A stretch of 64,000 nucleotides of DNA, taken from contig CM066037.1 in assembly GCA_033557465.1 (NCBI GenBank), positions 516,452,686 to 516,516,685 of the forward strand, given 5' to 3'. Position 1 is the stretch's first letter. Every line of letters begins with the position of its first letter. The notes under the pieces were generated by a model, which was not told where the DNA came from, made no database searches, and was given only the letters and a program-made list of their open reading frames with translations. The DNA comes from Ichthyophis bannanicus (Eukaryota; Chordata; Amphibia; Gymnophiona; Ichthyophiidae). This document shows, piece by piece, positions 21,245-31,259 of the stretch. Made by a program: the position numbers and the translations under genes.

Positions 21245-22270
21245 CTACCTCGAAGACAGCCATTGGCTTGTTTCTATTGGGAAGAGAGGGCCCACTTGGT
21301 GCATGTGGAGATGAGTGTAGGAGATTACATGGACCGTGAAGGCCATGTGATCCAACAGACAAAGCATGCCTCTTGCCATGGTGAGACGACTGCGCTGAAT
21401 GCCTGCCAGTTCTATGAGATGTTTGAAACAGTCCTCGGGCAGGAAAGCTCGAGCCTGAGTTGTGTTGAGAACAGCACCTATGAATTCTATACTCTGAGTG
21501 GGAGAAAGGTGCAACTTTGGAAAGTTTATCACAAATCCGAGCTGTTCAAGCACAGAGATAATGTGTTGAATGGACAGATGCACCATATGTGGTGTCTTGA
21601 CCCCGATGAGCCAGTCATTTAAGTAGGGAAAGACAAAGACATCCAGGGTACGGAGATAGGCGCAACTACCGCCAGGCATTTTGTGAAGACTTAGGGGGAT
21701 GCCAAGCCAAAAGGCATGACTCTGTATTGGTAATGCCTGCCACTGAACATGAAGCAGAGGTATTGCCTGTAAGATGGGTAAATGAGGATGTGCGTGTGCA
21801 CATCCTTTAGATCAAGAGATCAGAGCCAATCATTCCTCTGAAGGTAAGGTTTCTAGAGAAACCATCTAGAACTTTTCTTATACTAGGAGCTTGAGGTTCC
21901 AGAGGTCTAAAATGAGATGGAAACCAACCCCCCCCCCCCTGATTTCTTTGAAATAAGGAAATACCAGGAGTAAAACCCTAACCTTTCCTGTGTGCAGGGA
22001 ACATGTTCTATTGCACCCTCTCTTAGAAGGGTGGTGATCTTCTGTTGTAACAGAGACCGATGGAGAGGTTCTAGGAGTTATTCCCCTGAAAAGAAGGGAG
22101 GAAGTAACTGGGTGAAATGTAGAAGGTAGCCCTTGAAGACAACCTGTAGAGTCTAGGGCTCTGATGTTATGAGGGGCCACCTGCGGGCAAATGGACCAGC
22201 CTGTCCATTATGTGGGTAGGCTGTGGCTCCTTCAGGGGAAGAGTGGCAATGTTCTCCAAAAAGTAGTCAA
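21245..22270 (-). pseudogene. DIRS-2 reverse transcriptase with YLND active site
   Basis: Frame 21245-21679 gives LDVFVFPYLNDWLIG, INFPKLHLSPTQSIEFIGAVL and the following connection region. The expected catalytic YLDD reads YLND, the first Asp having changed to Asn; that would abolish polymerase activity even without the frameshifts. N-terminal RT blocks lie at 21878-22180 and are shifted. The lead-in is interrupted by the 409-bp insertion at 22284-22692. Confidence 0.82.
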
Positions 22271-22283
22271 AAGCTAGCTCTAG

Positions 22284-22692
22284 CTGTATTTGAATGATTC
22301 GTCCAATCACAATTCCAGAATGAGTTATAATACTTTCTATGAAAACACTGATATCAGGTCTCAGATCCGACAAGCACTTTTTTGGGACCCGCGTCCTTTC
22401 ATACAGTGCAGTCATTAACATCAATGACCCCAGTGTTTCATGTATTTAAGATGTTTTGAGGATGCAAGTGCAATTTTACTTTAAAAGATAACTTAACTTA
22501 AAAACCGCAGCCCTTATTCACAGCCTTATGTACAGCTCTGGTGAACCGGATCCCGACGCTCTGCTATGGCGCCTACCAGCGTTTCAAACGAGTTTTCTTC
22601 AGGAGATCCTTCCCCAAACAAAATATGATGCTGCCCGCGTCCCATGCGTTTTTCAAAGAATGGCTCCAAAACCTCAAAGAGACGCCGCACAT
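22284..22692 (-). mobile_element. 409-bp insertion with 13-bp target duplication, family Y copy 1
   Basis: Flanked by a perfect 13-bp direct repeat, aagctagctctag, at 22271-22283 and 22693-22705, so it arrived by target-primed or similar insertion into DIRS-2. Read on the minus strand, it holds a cctgaagaaaactcg...gaaacgctgg section. This resembles the CTGA.GA ... GAAAC core of hammerhead-like motifs found in Penelope-like elements. It ends with the gggtcattgatg and tctgagacc sections shared with 15079-15338. It may be a Penelope-derived fragment, but that is unproven. Confidence 0.65.
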
Positions 22693-22705
22693 AAGCTAGC
22701 TCTAG

Positions 22706-24682
22706 GCTGGGGCTGCAGGGCTGGTTGTGGCTTAGGAGGTTTGGGCGAGGAGCCTGAGGCTTCTACTGACCTTGGTGAGCATGATAAGCTGGATAAGAGG
22801 GGTAATACTTCTTCATAGGATAGACGGGCTTCTTTACAAAGGCCTTCTTCATAGAAGAATCTGCTGTTTTATGAGATACACGCTTCATGGTAAAGTCATT
22901 AGTCTCGATGTCACCAGCCTTCTCCCTCCGACCTTTAACAAAGAGGCCCTCACCTCGACAGGGAATGTCTGCTAGCTTGTCTTGGACCCACTGTTTGAGG
23001 TCTGAAGACTGCAACCAAGCCAGTCTTCTGGCCCCAATGCCCACCGCTGCAGCTCTGCTGGTAGACTCAAAAGAGTCAAAAGCTGCTCTGGTGATGAACT
23101 TGGAACAGTCCTGACCATGGTTGACTAAGGCCTGGTAGGCATCCAGCTTCTCTGAAGAAATACAGCAGAGAACTCATCAAGATCCTTCACAATGTCTCTA
23201 CGGAACATGCCCATATAAAGCATGTAAGAATTAATGCGGCAAGCCAACATCGAAGCATCGGCGGCCAAAGGCATCAAGGATATGCGATTCACTTCCAGGA
23301 GGAACCGAAGAGTGATTTTCAGTACTCTTGAGCTGGCACATGGCCAACTCAACCTCCATAGAATGGTGAGGGAGTTGAGGTTTTTGGAGGTTTTTGGAAT
23401 CCCAGGGAATTGGAACCCTGTACATGTCTAGCCTCTTACTGACCAAGGGAAGAGAGAGAGGGGTCTTCCACATCCAAAACATGAGGTCCTGTAGAATATG
23501 ATGGACTGGAAGAGTGGCAGCCTCCTTAGGAGATGAGGGATACTGCAGTAACTCCAGTTCCTCTGCTCTGTTCCAACTCAGTGCCCACTGAGACAGAGAG
23601 AGCCTTGGCCATGTCCTGGATAAAGGTCCTCGAAGGATATGTCCTCAGGCAGGGACCGGTGGCACTCATAAGGCAGTGAAGGGTCCGATGGCACATCACG
23701 GTGCTTCTGTGAAACAGGGGACTTACCCTCTGATTCCCACGCACCGGAATCTGAATCAGAGAGGAAGAGAAAATAGCGACAGTCACAGTTGAGTCTCCAT
23801 TGCCAAACCAATGTCGATGGACGATCACGATGAGAACCATAGAAGCTCGAGGCTGGTTCCTCCTGAGCTGATGGGACGACCGGTTCCAGACTCAGCATGG
23901 ACCCCGAGGATTCCGATGGCAGCGGTTCCAGGCTCAGCATCAAGACCTAGGCTGCCAAGGGCTTTGATATGCCCGATTCCAGGCTCGGTATAGAGACCTG
24001 GGCTCCTGAAGGCCTTGAGGCCACAAACACAGATGCCGCCAGGAGCGCAGCCAAACTCCTCTCAATGGACAGCATGCACTGCTTGAGGGAGATGGAGAAT
24101 GTCTGGATGGACTATGGTGCAGGACTCTGGACCACTGTCCCAGACAACGGAACTGGAGGATCTCCGGAGGTCGAAGCCTCGGTAGCACTCTGGAGCCCCT
24201 TTTGTGCTTTAGAGGTGGATTCGTGATGTCGGGGCTGTTTAGCTGACCATTCTTAGTTCTCAGTATCAGAATGTCGCTGAGGTGAGCTCCGTTATGTCCA
24301 AGGGATTGATCCCGGGAATCGGCATCAGTCCTTGATGTCGAAGGCTGAGAGTTCAATGTGGCGTTGGTGGTCAGTTGTGCCTTACCATGGCCTCTCAGTT
24401 CTGAAGGGGAGGGGGAACAGCACGAAGAACAGGAGCCCCGAGATGGTGTCAACATCAAAGAAGAGCATGCTGAGGCTGCCAAGTCAGATCCAAAGAGACA
24501 CTCCTATTGCTTTTCCCAGTTTTTTAACCCTTTCCTTGTCATTTGTTGACACAAATTACAAGAGTCCGGGTTGTGGTCAGGGCCCTAGCACTGCAAGCAC
24601 CAATTGTGCTTGTCTGTGGCCAAAACGGTGCGGTTTTATTTAGTACATTTCTTGAAACCGCTGGCTTGCTTCTCCATGTTAG
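22706..24682 (-). pseudogene. DIRS-2 gag-like protein
   Basis: The start region lies at about 24625-24680. There the minus strand reads a MEKQAS-like start followed by a Cys/His cluster in the same place as in DIRS-1. Ser/Glu-rich sections follow in 23526-24482. Frames 22763-23482 then match the DIRS-1 C-terminal half: YRVPIPWDSK, YMLYMGMFRRDIVKDL, GARRLAWLQSSDLKQWVQDKLADIPCRGE and a Lys/Tyr-rich end. Several frameshifts are present. DIRS-3 is inserted immediately upstream of the start. Confidence 0.72.
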
Positions 24683-24720
24683 GAAAAAAAGAGAAATTAG
24701 ACTTACCTGCTAATTATTGT

Positions 24721-24822
24721 TCCTTGAGGAACTCCAGTCTGGTAGTGCACCTCTTCCCGCAGCTTGGGCATGTCAGATTCTGAAGCCACCTACACATATA
24801 CTGCTGGCACCTCCCACCAGCC
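24721..24822 (+). repeat. DIRS-3 left inverted terminal repeat
   Basis: Shares with the reverse complement of 30733-30860 the strings gtagtgcacctcttcccgc, gaagccacctacacatata and ctgctggcacctcccac. The outermost bases, 24688-24720 (agacttacctgctaatt), are repeated in complement in the internal complementary region. Confidence 0.88.
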
Positions 24823-25130
24823 TGACAAAGCAGACTAAAAAGGAGCAATAAATAAGAAGTTAGAACATCTATAAACTAACAGGTTAACCCATACAAGTAA
24901 CCAAATATACTTAACCCACAACTGTCTCCCCCCCTCCCCCTCAGAGGAAAACTTCCTCCCTTCGCTGCCGAAGGAGACGTGGATATAGAAGAAATAGTAG
25001 AGAGATAGAACAGCAAGAAAAAAGTAGTGAAAATAGACTGGAGGCGCACAAGGCTCACCAATACCCTTCGCACCTTCTGCCACAATGGCCCTCTCACGGT
25101 CCGCATTCTACAACTGAAAAAATAGGGTGG

Positions 25131-25230
25131 GATTCGGGACTGGACTGGAGTTCCTCATAGAACAATAATTAGCAGGTAAGTCTAATTTCTCTTTCCTTAT
25201 CGTCCCTCCAGTCCTGTCCCACACCTCTGG
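25131..25230 (+). repeat. DIRS-3 internal complementary region
   Basis: The left half (gactggagttcctc...agcaggtaagtctaat) is complementary to the left end of DIRS-3. The right half (ccttatcgtccctccagtcc) is complementary to the right end. They meet near 25191-25195. This is the same arrangement as in DIRS-1 and DIRS-2, with unrelated bases. It contains CAG|GTAAGT. Confidence 0.88.
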
Positions 25231-25269
25231 GATGTACCATAGCAGTAAATTAATGGGAGGGACCTGCCC

Positions 25270-26250
25270 AACCGGACCACAACACCGCAGACCCAAAACG
25301 GGCATCCTCCGCCATCTGGATATCCAGACAATAACGTCTACTGAAAGTATGTAACGAAGACCAAGTAGCCGCCTTGCAAATCTCAAGTGGAGGCACCAAA
25401 GTTTATTCCGCCCAAGAAGCTGCTTGAGCTCTAGTAGAATGAGCTCACAACCCTAAAGGAACTGGACGACCCTGCAAAATATAAGCTGAAGAAATTGCTT
25501 CGCGGATCCATCTAGAAATGGAAGCTTTGGCCACTGCTTCACCCTTACGCGGCCCTCCAAACAATACAAACAAATGATCAGATTTGCAAAAAGACTGAAG
25601 CTTTGAGATAATGGCGAAGAACCCTCTTTACATCTAGCCGGCGTAAACTGCAATCAGAAACATTCTCCCCCGAGGATCGTAAAACTGGCAAGGAAACCGA
25701 TTGATTCACATGAAAGGGAGGAACGACGGAACAGGATGCAAAACCACCTTGTCCCGAAAGAAAGTCAAAAAAGGTTCCCAAGACAAAGCCTGCAACTCAG
25801 AAATGCGACGTGCCAAACAGATTGCCACCAAGACGACAACCTTTAACATCAGATCCTTTAATGAAGCCTGTCGTAACGGCTCAAAGGGTTCCTTGGTCAA
25901 TGCAGTTAAAACCAAATTGAGATCCCAAGGTGGGATCACTATTCTCCTTGGCGGACGCAGTCGAGAAGCTGCCCTCAAAAAGCGTAACACATCTGGATGG
26001 GATCCTAAAGCTACACCCTGAACCTTTCCCTGATAACAAGCAATAGCTGCCAATTGCACCCTTAAAAGAACTGGCAGTCAGACTATTGTCAAAATCATCC
26101 TGCAGAAAACTCAAAATCTCCAGAACAGTCACGGACAACGGCCGCGCTTCTCATGCTGTGCACCAATCCTCAAAGATACGCCAAACGCGAACGTAGGCTA
26201 ACAAGGTTGACCGTTTTCTGGCTAGGAGTAGAGTGGAGATTACTGCTCCA
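25270..26250 (-). pseudogene. DIRS-3 tyrosine recombinase
   Basis: Frame 25706-26059 reads MQLAAIACYQGKVQGVALGSHPDVLRFLRAASRL, then LKVVVLVAICLARRISELQALSWEPF, which is the Arg-containing block of DIRS recombinases, followed by DKVVLHPVPSFLP. The core-binding part lies upstream around 26151-26240. Downstream on the minus strand, at 25330-25385, a frame reads an EICKAATWSSLHTFSRRYCLD-type end that carries the nucleophile-type Tyr. Frame changes separate the blocks, so it is inactive as it stands. Confidence 0.82.
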
Positions 26251-26266
26251 GAATAACCCTTCTTCC

Positions 26267-26545
26267 TTAGCAGTCTCCTTTCAATGGCCAAGCCGTAAGC
26301 AAAAACCAATCCACCTGTGGCATCCGAAGAGGCCCCTGCCGAATGAGATCCTCCCGCGTTGGAAGAGTCCAAGGCCGACCGTCGAGGAGACGTACCAAGT
26401 CGGCATACCACAGACATCGCAGCCAATCTGGGGCGATCAGGATTATCCACCCCTGATGAGATTCTATGCTTTGAATCACCCGGCCTATGAGTGCCCAAGG
26501 TGGGAAGACAGAGGCCTTCGGTAGGCCATCGCTGCACCAAGGCAT
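26267..26545 (-). pseudogene. DIRS-3 methyltransferase-like domain, C-terminal part
   Basis: Frame reads FPPWALIGRVIQSIESHQGWIILIAPDWLRCLWYADLVRLL. This parallels the YAFPP...LIAPHWPRQMWY section of DIRS-1. The N-terminal part (a DVFATPLN-type block) is only faintly visible around 26560-26700. It fits the normal position between RNase H and recombinase. Confidence 0.65.
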
Positions 26546-26763
26546 CTAGACCCTCGGACATTGTCTCTTACCTTCTGCTGAAGCAGCGGCTCATTTTGGC
26601 AGATCAGAAGGTAGCCATCAAGTCCATAATGGGCGCACCCCATCTGCTGACTATCTGAGCAAACACCTCCGAATGGAGTTCCCATTCCCCGGGATCTACA
26701 CGAACCCGACGAGATAATCCACCGTCACATTTTCTACTCCACAATGTGAGCCGCCGAGAGCGC

Positions 26764-27033
26764 TTATAGCTGATGCTCTACCCAGCTGAATAAGCCCTCT
26801 GCCTCTTCCTCCAGAGCCGCGCTGCCCGTCCCTCCTTGCCTATTGAGATAGGCCACTGCAGAATCATTGTCTGATAGTACTCGGTCCGCCCAACCCCGAA
26901 GAGCGTCTTCGAAGACCCAGAGCGCGAGAGCTACTGCTCTCAAGTCCAATCGGTTGATCAACCGCTGAATCTCCTGCTCCCTCCAGGTTCCCTGAACAAA
27001 GAGCCCTCTACAATGAGCCCCCCAACCTGGCAT
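26764..27033 (-). pseudogene. DIRS-3 RNase H domain
   Basis: Reads GWGAHCRGLFVQGTW, then NRLDLRAVALALWVF (the catalytic Glu position is Asp here), and VLSDNDSAVAYLNRQGGT (catalytic Asp-Asn). The first block (TNARLGGSL near 27008-27030) has Asn where the catalytic Asp is expected. Two of the active-site acidic positions therefore look altered. The order relative to the RT is normal. Confidence 0.78.
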
Positions 27034-27364
27034 TGGTTAAGAGCGGAAGCCACCATGGCTGTACGAGCGGCATGCCCGCCGTCAAGTACTCTGGCTGAAG
27101 CCACCAACTAAGAGAGTCCCTGACTCCTGTCGGGCAGGGCAGACGCTTGGTCAGCGAGTCCCCCTGGTGGGACCAGCGGCGAAGTAAGGACCTCTGCAGA
27201 GGATGCATATGCACCCTCGCCCATGGCACAACCTCCAGAGTAGCTGCCATCTTTCCTAGAACCTGAAGATACTGCCAGGCCGTTGGTGCTGATCATTTCA
27301 AAAACGTGCAAACCAAGCGACGCAGCCCTTGGGCTCGGTGTTCCGGCAGAAACACCGACCCCAC

Positions 27365-28350
27365 TCAAGTGTCAAACCAGACTCCTAAATATTCTAGGAC
27401 CTGAGAGGGTATCAACCGGCTGTTGGCCATGTTGACCACCCATCCGAGCTCCTTTAAGAGCTGCACCACTCTGGCTGTATCCCGTACACTTTCGATTCTG
27501 GACTTCGCCCGAATCAACCAGTCGTCCAAATAGGGATGTACCAACACTCCCTCTTTGCGCAGCATCGCTGCCACCACCACCATCACCTTGGTGAAGTTCG
27601 TGGAGCTGTCGCTAGACCAAACGGTAACGCCTGAAACTGAAAATGTCCCTGAGGAACCGCAAATCTTAGGAAGCGCTGATGCTCTGGCCTGATTGGGATG
27701 TGCAAGTACACCTTGGTGAGATCGAGAGATGTCAAAAACTCTCCCTTTCAAATCGACACTATGACAGAACGCAAAGATTCCAAGCAAAAATGAGGCACTT
27801 GAAGACAACGGTTACATAGAAACACAGAAATATGACGACAGAAAAAGACCACATGGCCTATCTAGTCTGTCCTTCCATGACTCCCTTTAGGTCAAGAATA
27901 GGTCAAAAAGACCCGTCCTTTGGAACCACAAAATAAATTGAGTATCGACCACAGCCGTACTGGTCTCACGGCACTGGAACTACTGCCCCCAGCTGAAGTA
28001 ACCAAGACAGTGTCTCTTGTACCACCACTGCCTTGGCCTTTGCCCTGCAGGGGGACAGTACAAATGAGTCGGTTACCGGTCGGGCAAATTCAAGGGCATA
28101 GCCCTTGTGAATAACTTCCAACACCCAATGGTCTGAAGTTATTTGGGCCCAGGCTGCAAAAAATTCCCGCAGTCGCCCCCCTAAGGGTTGTATTGCAGCC
28201 TGGGTCTTCCTCGCTTCATTGGGCCTTTCGGAAACCTGAGGCAGAGGGGCTAGCGAAGCCTCTGACCGCTCCCCGAAATCCTTGACCGCACAATGGAAAT
28301 CTCCCCCCAGCCGAGAGGTACGAAAACGTCTGAAAAGCCAGCACTGCACA
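27365..28350 (-). pseudogene. DIRS-3 reverse transcriptase
   Basis: The lead-in frame at 27966-28349 holds GGRLREFFAAWAQITSDHWVLEVIHKGYALEFA. A polymerase frame at 27365-27808 follows, with VTVWSSDSSTNFTKVM (a shifted motif B region), VHPYLDDWLIRAK (catalytic YLDD intact), LGWVVNMANSRLIPSQVLEYLGVWFDT. A 70-bp CR1 tail is inserted at 27811-27882 between the fingers and the motif B region. The wording differs from DIRS-1 throughout, which confirms a separate family. Confidence 0.85.
27811..27882 (-). mobile_element. Very short CR1 3'-end insertion
   Basis: On the plus strand it reads acatagaaacacagaaatatgacg followed by the agaccacatggcctatc phrase and ends at the tccttcca phrase. This is the extreme 3' end of CR1 subfamily 1, seen also at 37405-37482. 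The rest of the LINE is absent, so this is an extreme 5' truncation (about 70 bp). It interrupts the DIRS-3 RT. Confidence 0.88.
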
Positions 28351-29690
28351 AGCCGACTTTGGCTTATTTTCTGGCAAGCGACCCCCTTTCGACTCCCCCA
28401 AGTCCTTTACTAGCTTGTCAAGGTCTTCGCCAAATAAAAGCTTTCCCTTAAAGGGGAGCTTGGTAAGACGTGACTTGGAGGAACTATCCGCCACCCAATT
28501 ACGCAGCCAAAGAGCGCAGAGCCGCAACCAACGAAGCCATGCTATTAGCTAATCCTCTAATGAGATCATAATGCAGATCGGCTAGATAAGCCGCCCAGAC
28601 TCCAGTCTAGTTATGTCTGACACATGATCCTGCGACTGCTCTCCCGGCTGCTGTAGACACTGCGACCAACGCAGGCAGGCTCTTGCCAACCAAGCTGCAC
28701 AAATAGAGGCTTATAAAGATAGCGCATTAACGTCAAAGGCCTGCTTTAATAAAGAATCCAATCTTCAATCCTGGCCATCCTTTAGGGCCACACTACCTTC
28801 TACCTTCTTGGTGACCGCCGAGACAGCCGCATCCACTCGTGGACAACGAAACACCTCCCACTCTTGATCAGACAAGGGATAGAGATGAGACATAGTTCGT
28901 ACTCCCTGTAAACCTGCTTCCGGCAGATCCCACTCATCCTGAATCATCTGTCTGATGACCCGATGAACAGGGAACACCGCTTGTGTCTTGCGCACCACCT
29001 GAATGAGAGGATCTGCCACCGTCTCCTCTTCTGTCAGTTGACCCACGGCTAAGTTGAGCGCTTGAAGCGACTCCATGATCAGAGCTGTCAGTTCCTCCTT
29101 TCGAAAAACACGGATGATCCTAGCTTGATCCTCCGGCCCTGGAATCTCACCTTCCTCAAGATCCTCCACACCGACTTCTGTTTCCATGTCAAATTCGTCA
29201 CCTTCCAGCCAGTTGGACAGAGAAGTCTGCTCCTTCACGGTTCGAGGCTTCTTAGCCGGTCCCACTGCCAAACCCTCAACCTTTCCCGTGGATATTCTAC
29301 TCGCTGTGACTCCAAGACCCGAGACGGTCAAAGCGGAGCCCTGTTGTCGCAAACAAAAGGCCTGATGTAAGAGGAGGACAAGCTCTGGGGAATACTCTGC
29401 CAGAGGTCCTGCCCCCACAGCAGGCACCCCTGAGGAGCCCAGAACCGATGGAGCCATAGTCCATGGAAAAAGAGGAGCCTCTTGCAGAGAACTCACCTCC
29501 ATAAGAACTGAAGCTGTTTGTGCAGCCGAAGAAGCCGGCTCCTTCGCTTTATCCTGGAGCTCCTGGTTCCATATTCAGTGCTGCTACTGCACAACCGCGG
29601 CACACACCAGCGTCCGAAACTGCTCCGCGATGGGAACTGCAGACCAGACACCGCGGATGCGCCGGCATTAGATCAAGTCACTGTGCCCTG
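28216..29690 (-). pseudogene. DIRS-3 gag-like protein
   Basis: Central frame 28765-29502 (245 codons) contains an acidic section (DEFDMETEVGVEDLEEGEIPGPEDQ), helical stretches and a WEVFRCPRVDAAVSAVTKKV block. The last part in 28216-28760 is shifted and carries LFGEDLDKLVKDLGESKGGRLPENK. This corresponds by position to the GENLFGK block of DIRS-1, with sequence divergence. The N-terminal start is probably near 29690, but no clear Cys/His cluster could be read. Presumed structural protein. Confidence 0.65.
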
Positions 29691-29730
29691 GCTACATCAC
29701 CTGCTAAGGATAACAGACTTAGAATCATTA

Positions 29731-29734
<4 letters not shown>

Positions 29735-29793
<59 letters not shown>

Positions 29794-29797
29794 CACA
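29735..29797. repeat. (TA)n/(CA)n microsatellite
   Basis: Runs of tatata (about 29738-29772) followed by acacac (about 29780-29797). The MITE at 29799-30002 sits directly beside it, and tatata also follows the MITE. This is consistent with insertion at a TA site in a TA tract. Confidence 0.95.
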
Positions 29798-29798
29798 G

Positions 29799-30002
29799 GG
29801 TGGCCCAAAACATGTGAGAACATCTCAAATTAAAAGCTTAAATAGTTTACTTATTTACCTTTTTTAGCTATATAATGTCTTTATTTCGACAATTTTCGGT
29901 TGCCAACTTTTTTTTTTTAATTTGTCAATCGTTTACATCTGTCTTTTTGAATTTTTAACTAACTTATATGCTACGAGATGTTCTCACTTTTTTTGGGCCA
30001 CC
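29799..30002. mobile_element. Mariner/Tc1-like MITE
   Basis: A 204-bp AT-rich unit with 28-bp inverted ends. The left end (29799-29826) reads ggtggcccaaaa...gtgagaacatctc, and the right end (29975-30002) is its near-perfect reverse complement. TA-rich flanks on both sides fit the TA target preference of Tc1/mariner elements. It has no coding capacity, so it would have been mobilised in trans. Confidence 0.82.
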
Positions 30003-30732
30003 ATATATATATTTAACAGATTACTCCACTCTCCACCAGTTTTAGTGAAAAAACTCCTAAATCTGTAAAACTGCTATCTTTTTATAATAAAAATCAACAG
30101 AAGAGAAGAAACAGAGAAAAAAAAACAAACCGATGAAAACCACTGCTTCTTAAAAGACATGGGAAAAAACTGGGCCGCCTAGCGATCGGGCCTAGAAAAG
30201 TACAGCACAACATTCCACGATGCAGGAGACCAAGGCAGAGAGGCCTACCTACCTCCCCCAACCCACAGCACTCACTTCTGACAGGATCGGGGCTAAAACA
30301 AAGAATCACAGCTGTGCTGAAAACGCCAGCAAACACCTCTGCACCGGCTGATTCAGGCAGAAAGAAATCGCGCTGATGGCTCCTCACTCACCGATGAGAT
30401 CGGGAGCCGTCAATCACCGTGGGAGCAGTTGGCTGTCTCAGCTCCCCTCCGAACAGTCAAGGAGGGGAGTGAAGAAGGGGGAAGAAGCTCTGTCACTGGC
30501 AGCCAAGAAAGGATTCCTCACCTGGTGCTCCCAGTTGCACTTAGGGCCCCCCCTTTTTTTTTTTAAACTTTAAGCTAACAGCCCAAACAAAACAAGATAT
30601 AGGGGGAAAAATAAGCCAAACTAATAGAATAAATTCCAAGTACACTAACTAGAAAGCTCCTTTCTCAGTCCCTAAAGTGAGCCCAGCACTTAGGCTCACC
30701 ACCTCACGCTGCTTGGAGACTGAGCACACTGG

Positions 30733-30860
30733 AGGCTGGGTGGGAGGTGCCAGCAGTATATGTGTAGGTGGCTTCGGAATCTAACATGCTCAGTCTCCAA
30801 GCTGCGGGAAGAGGTGCACTACCCAGAGCTGCGGGACTGGACTGGAGGGACGATAAGGAA
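30733..30860 (-). repeat. DIRS-3 right inverted terminal repeat
   Basis: Reverse complement of the left end, with the closing ggagggacgataagga. DIRS-2 leader sequence resumes directly after it at about 30861. Sense transcription of DIRS-3 would begin near here. Confidence 0.86.
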
Positions 30861-31116
30861 CAGCTTTTGCCAGGTCAAAAGACTCAATGGCAGCCGAAAC
30901 TGATGAAAAAAACCTGCAGGAACTGTGAGATAAGAAAGAGAAAAATAAAAATTAGTTGAAGTGCCAAAAAGGGCACCAGTGTCAACGAGGGACAGTACCT
31001 AAGTGGACGGGAAGGCAAAAAGAAAAAATAAGCACCCTGAAGGGCATAGAAGAAAAATGTTTTAACTGTGGTGAGAGGACAAGTATCCATAGGGCTCCGC
31101 GGATAAACTAAGATGG

Positions 31117-31259
31117 AGGAGAATCACTGGGAAGACGAGAAGGCATGCAGAGAGGGATGCTCCCAAACACTTCCTATTGGATGCTGGGGAGTGTTCTCAC
31201 GCGGGCTCAGAGGACATCACCCATATGTGAAGACTGCATTCCTGCTTGTTCCTGGAGAT
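31117..31259 (-). repeat. DIRS-2 right inverted terminal repeat
   Basis: Reverse complement of the left end 18934-19068, ending in ttcctggagat like DIRS-1. It lies 257 bp beyond the right end of DIRS-3, which shows that DIRS-3 landed in the DIRS-2 leader. Confidence 0.85.

Larger units (their letters stand above)
24688..30860 (-). mobile_element. DIRS-type retrotransposon DIRS-3 (second family), nested in DIRS-2
   Basis: A 6.17-kb DIRS of a different family. Its terminal sequences share no obvious similarity with DIRS-1 or DIRS-2. It has inverted ends (24721-24822 against 30733-30860), an internal complementary region at 25131-25230, gag (about 28216-29690), RT (27365-28350), RNase H (26764-27033), methyltransferase-like (26267-26545) and tyrosine recombinase (25270-26250). 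It carries a short CR1 tail (27811-27882) and a MITE in a dinucleotide repeat (29799-30002). No target duplication flanks it, as expected for DIRS. Confidence 0.88.
18908..31259 (-). mobile_element. DIRS-type retrotransposon DIRS-2 (split by DIRS-3)
   Basis: Same family as DIRS-1. Left terminal repeat 18934-19068, right terminal repeat 31117-31259, internal complementary region 19131-19235. The coding blocks follow in sense order: gag (24660-22706), RT (22270-21245), methyltransferase-like (20846-20429) and tyrosine recombinase (20400-19388). DIRS-3 occupies 24688-30860, between the gag start and the right-end leader. Without inserts the element is about 5.8 kb. It is more decayed than DIRS-1: the RT active site reads YLND and many frames are short. 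Confidence 0.88.

Noticed and set aside
29735..29797. Possible regulatory TA/CA element
   Set aside because: It is a plain microsatellite next to a MITE insertion.
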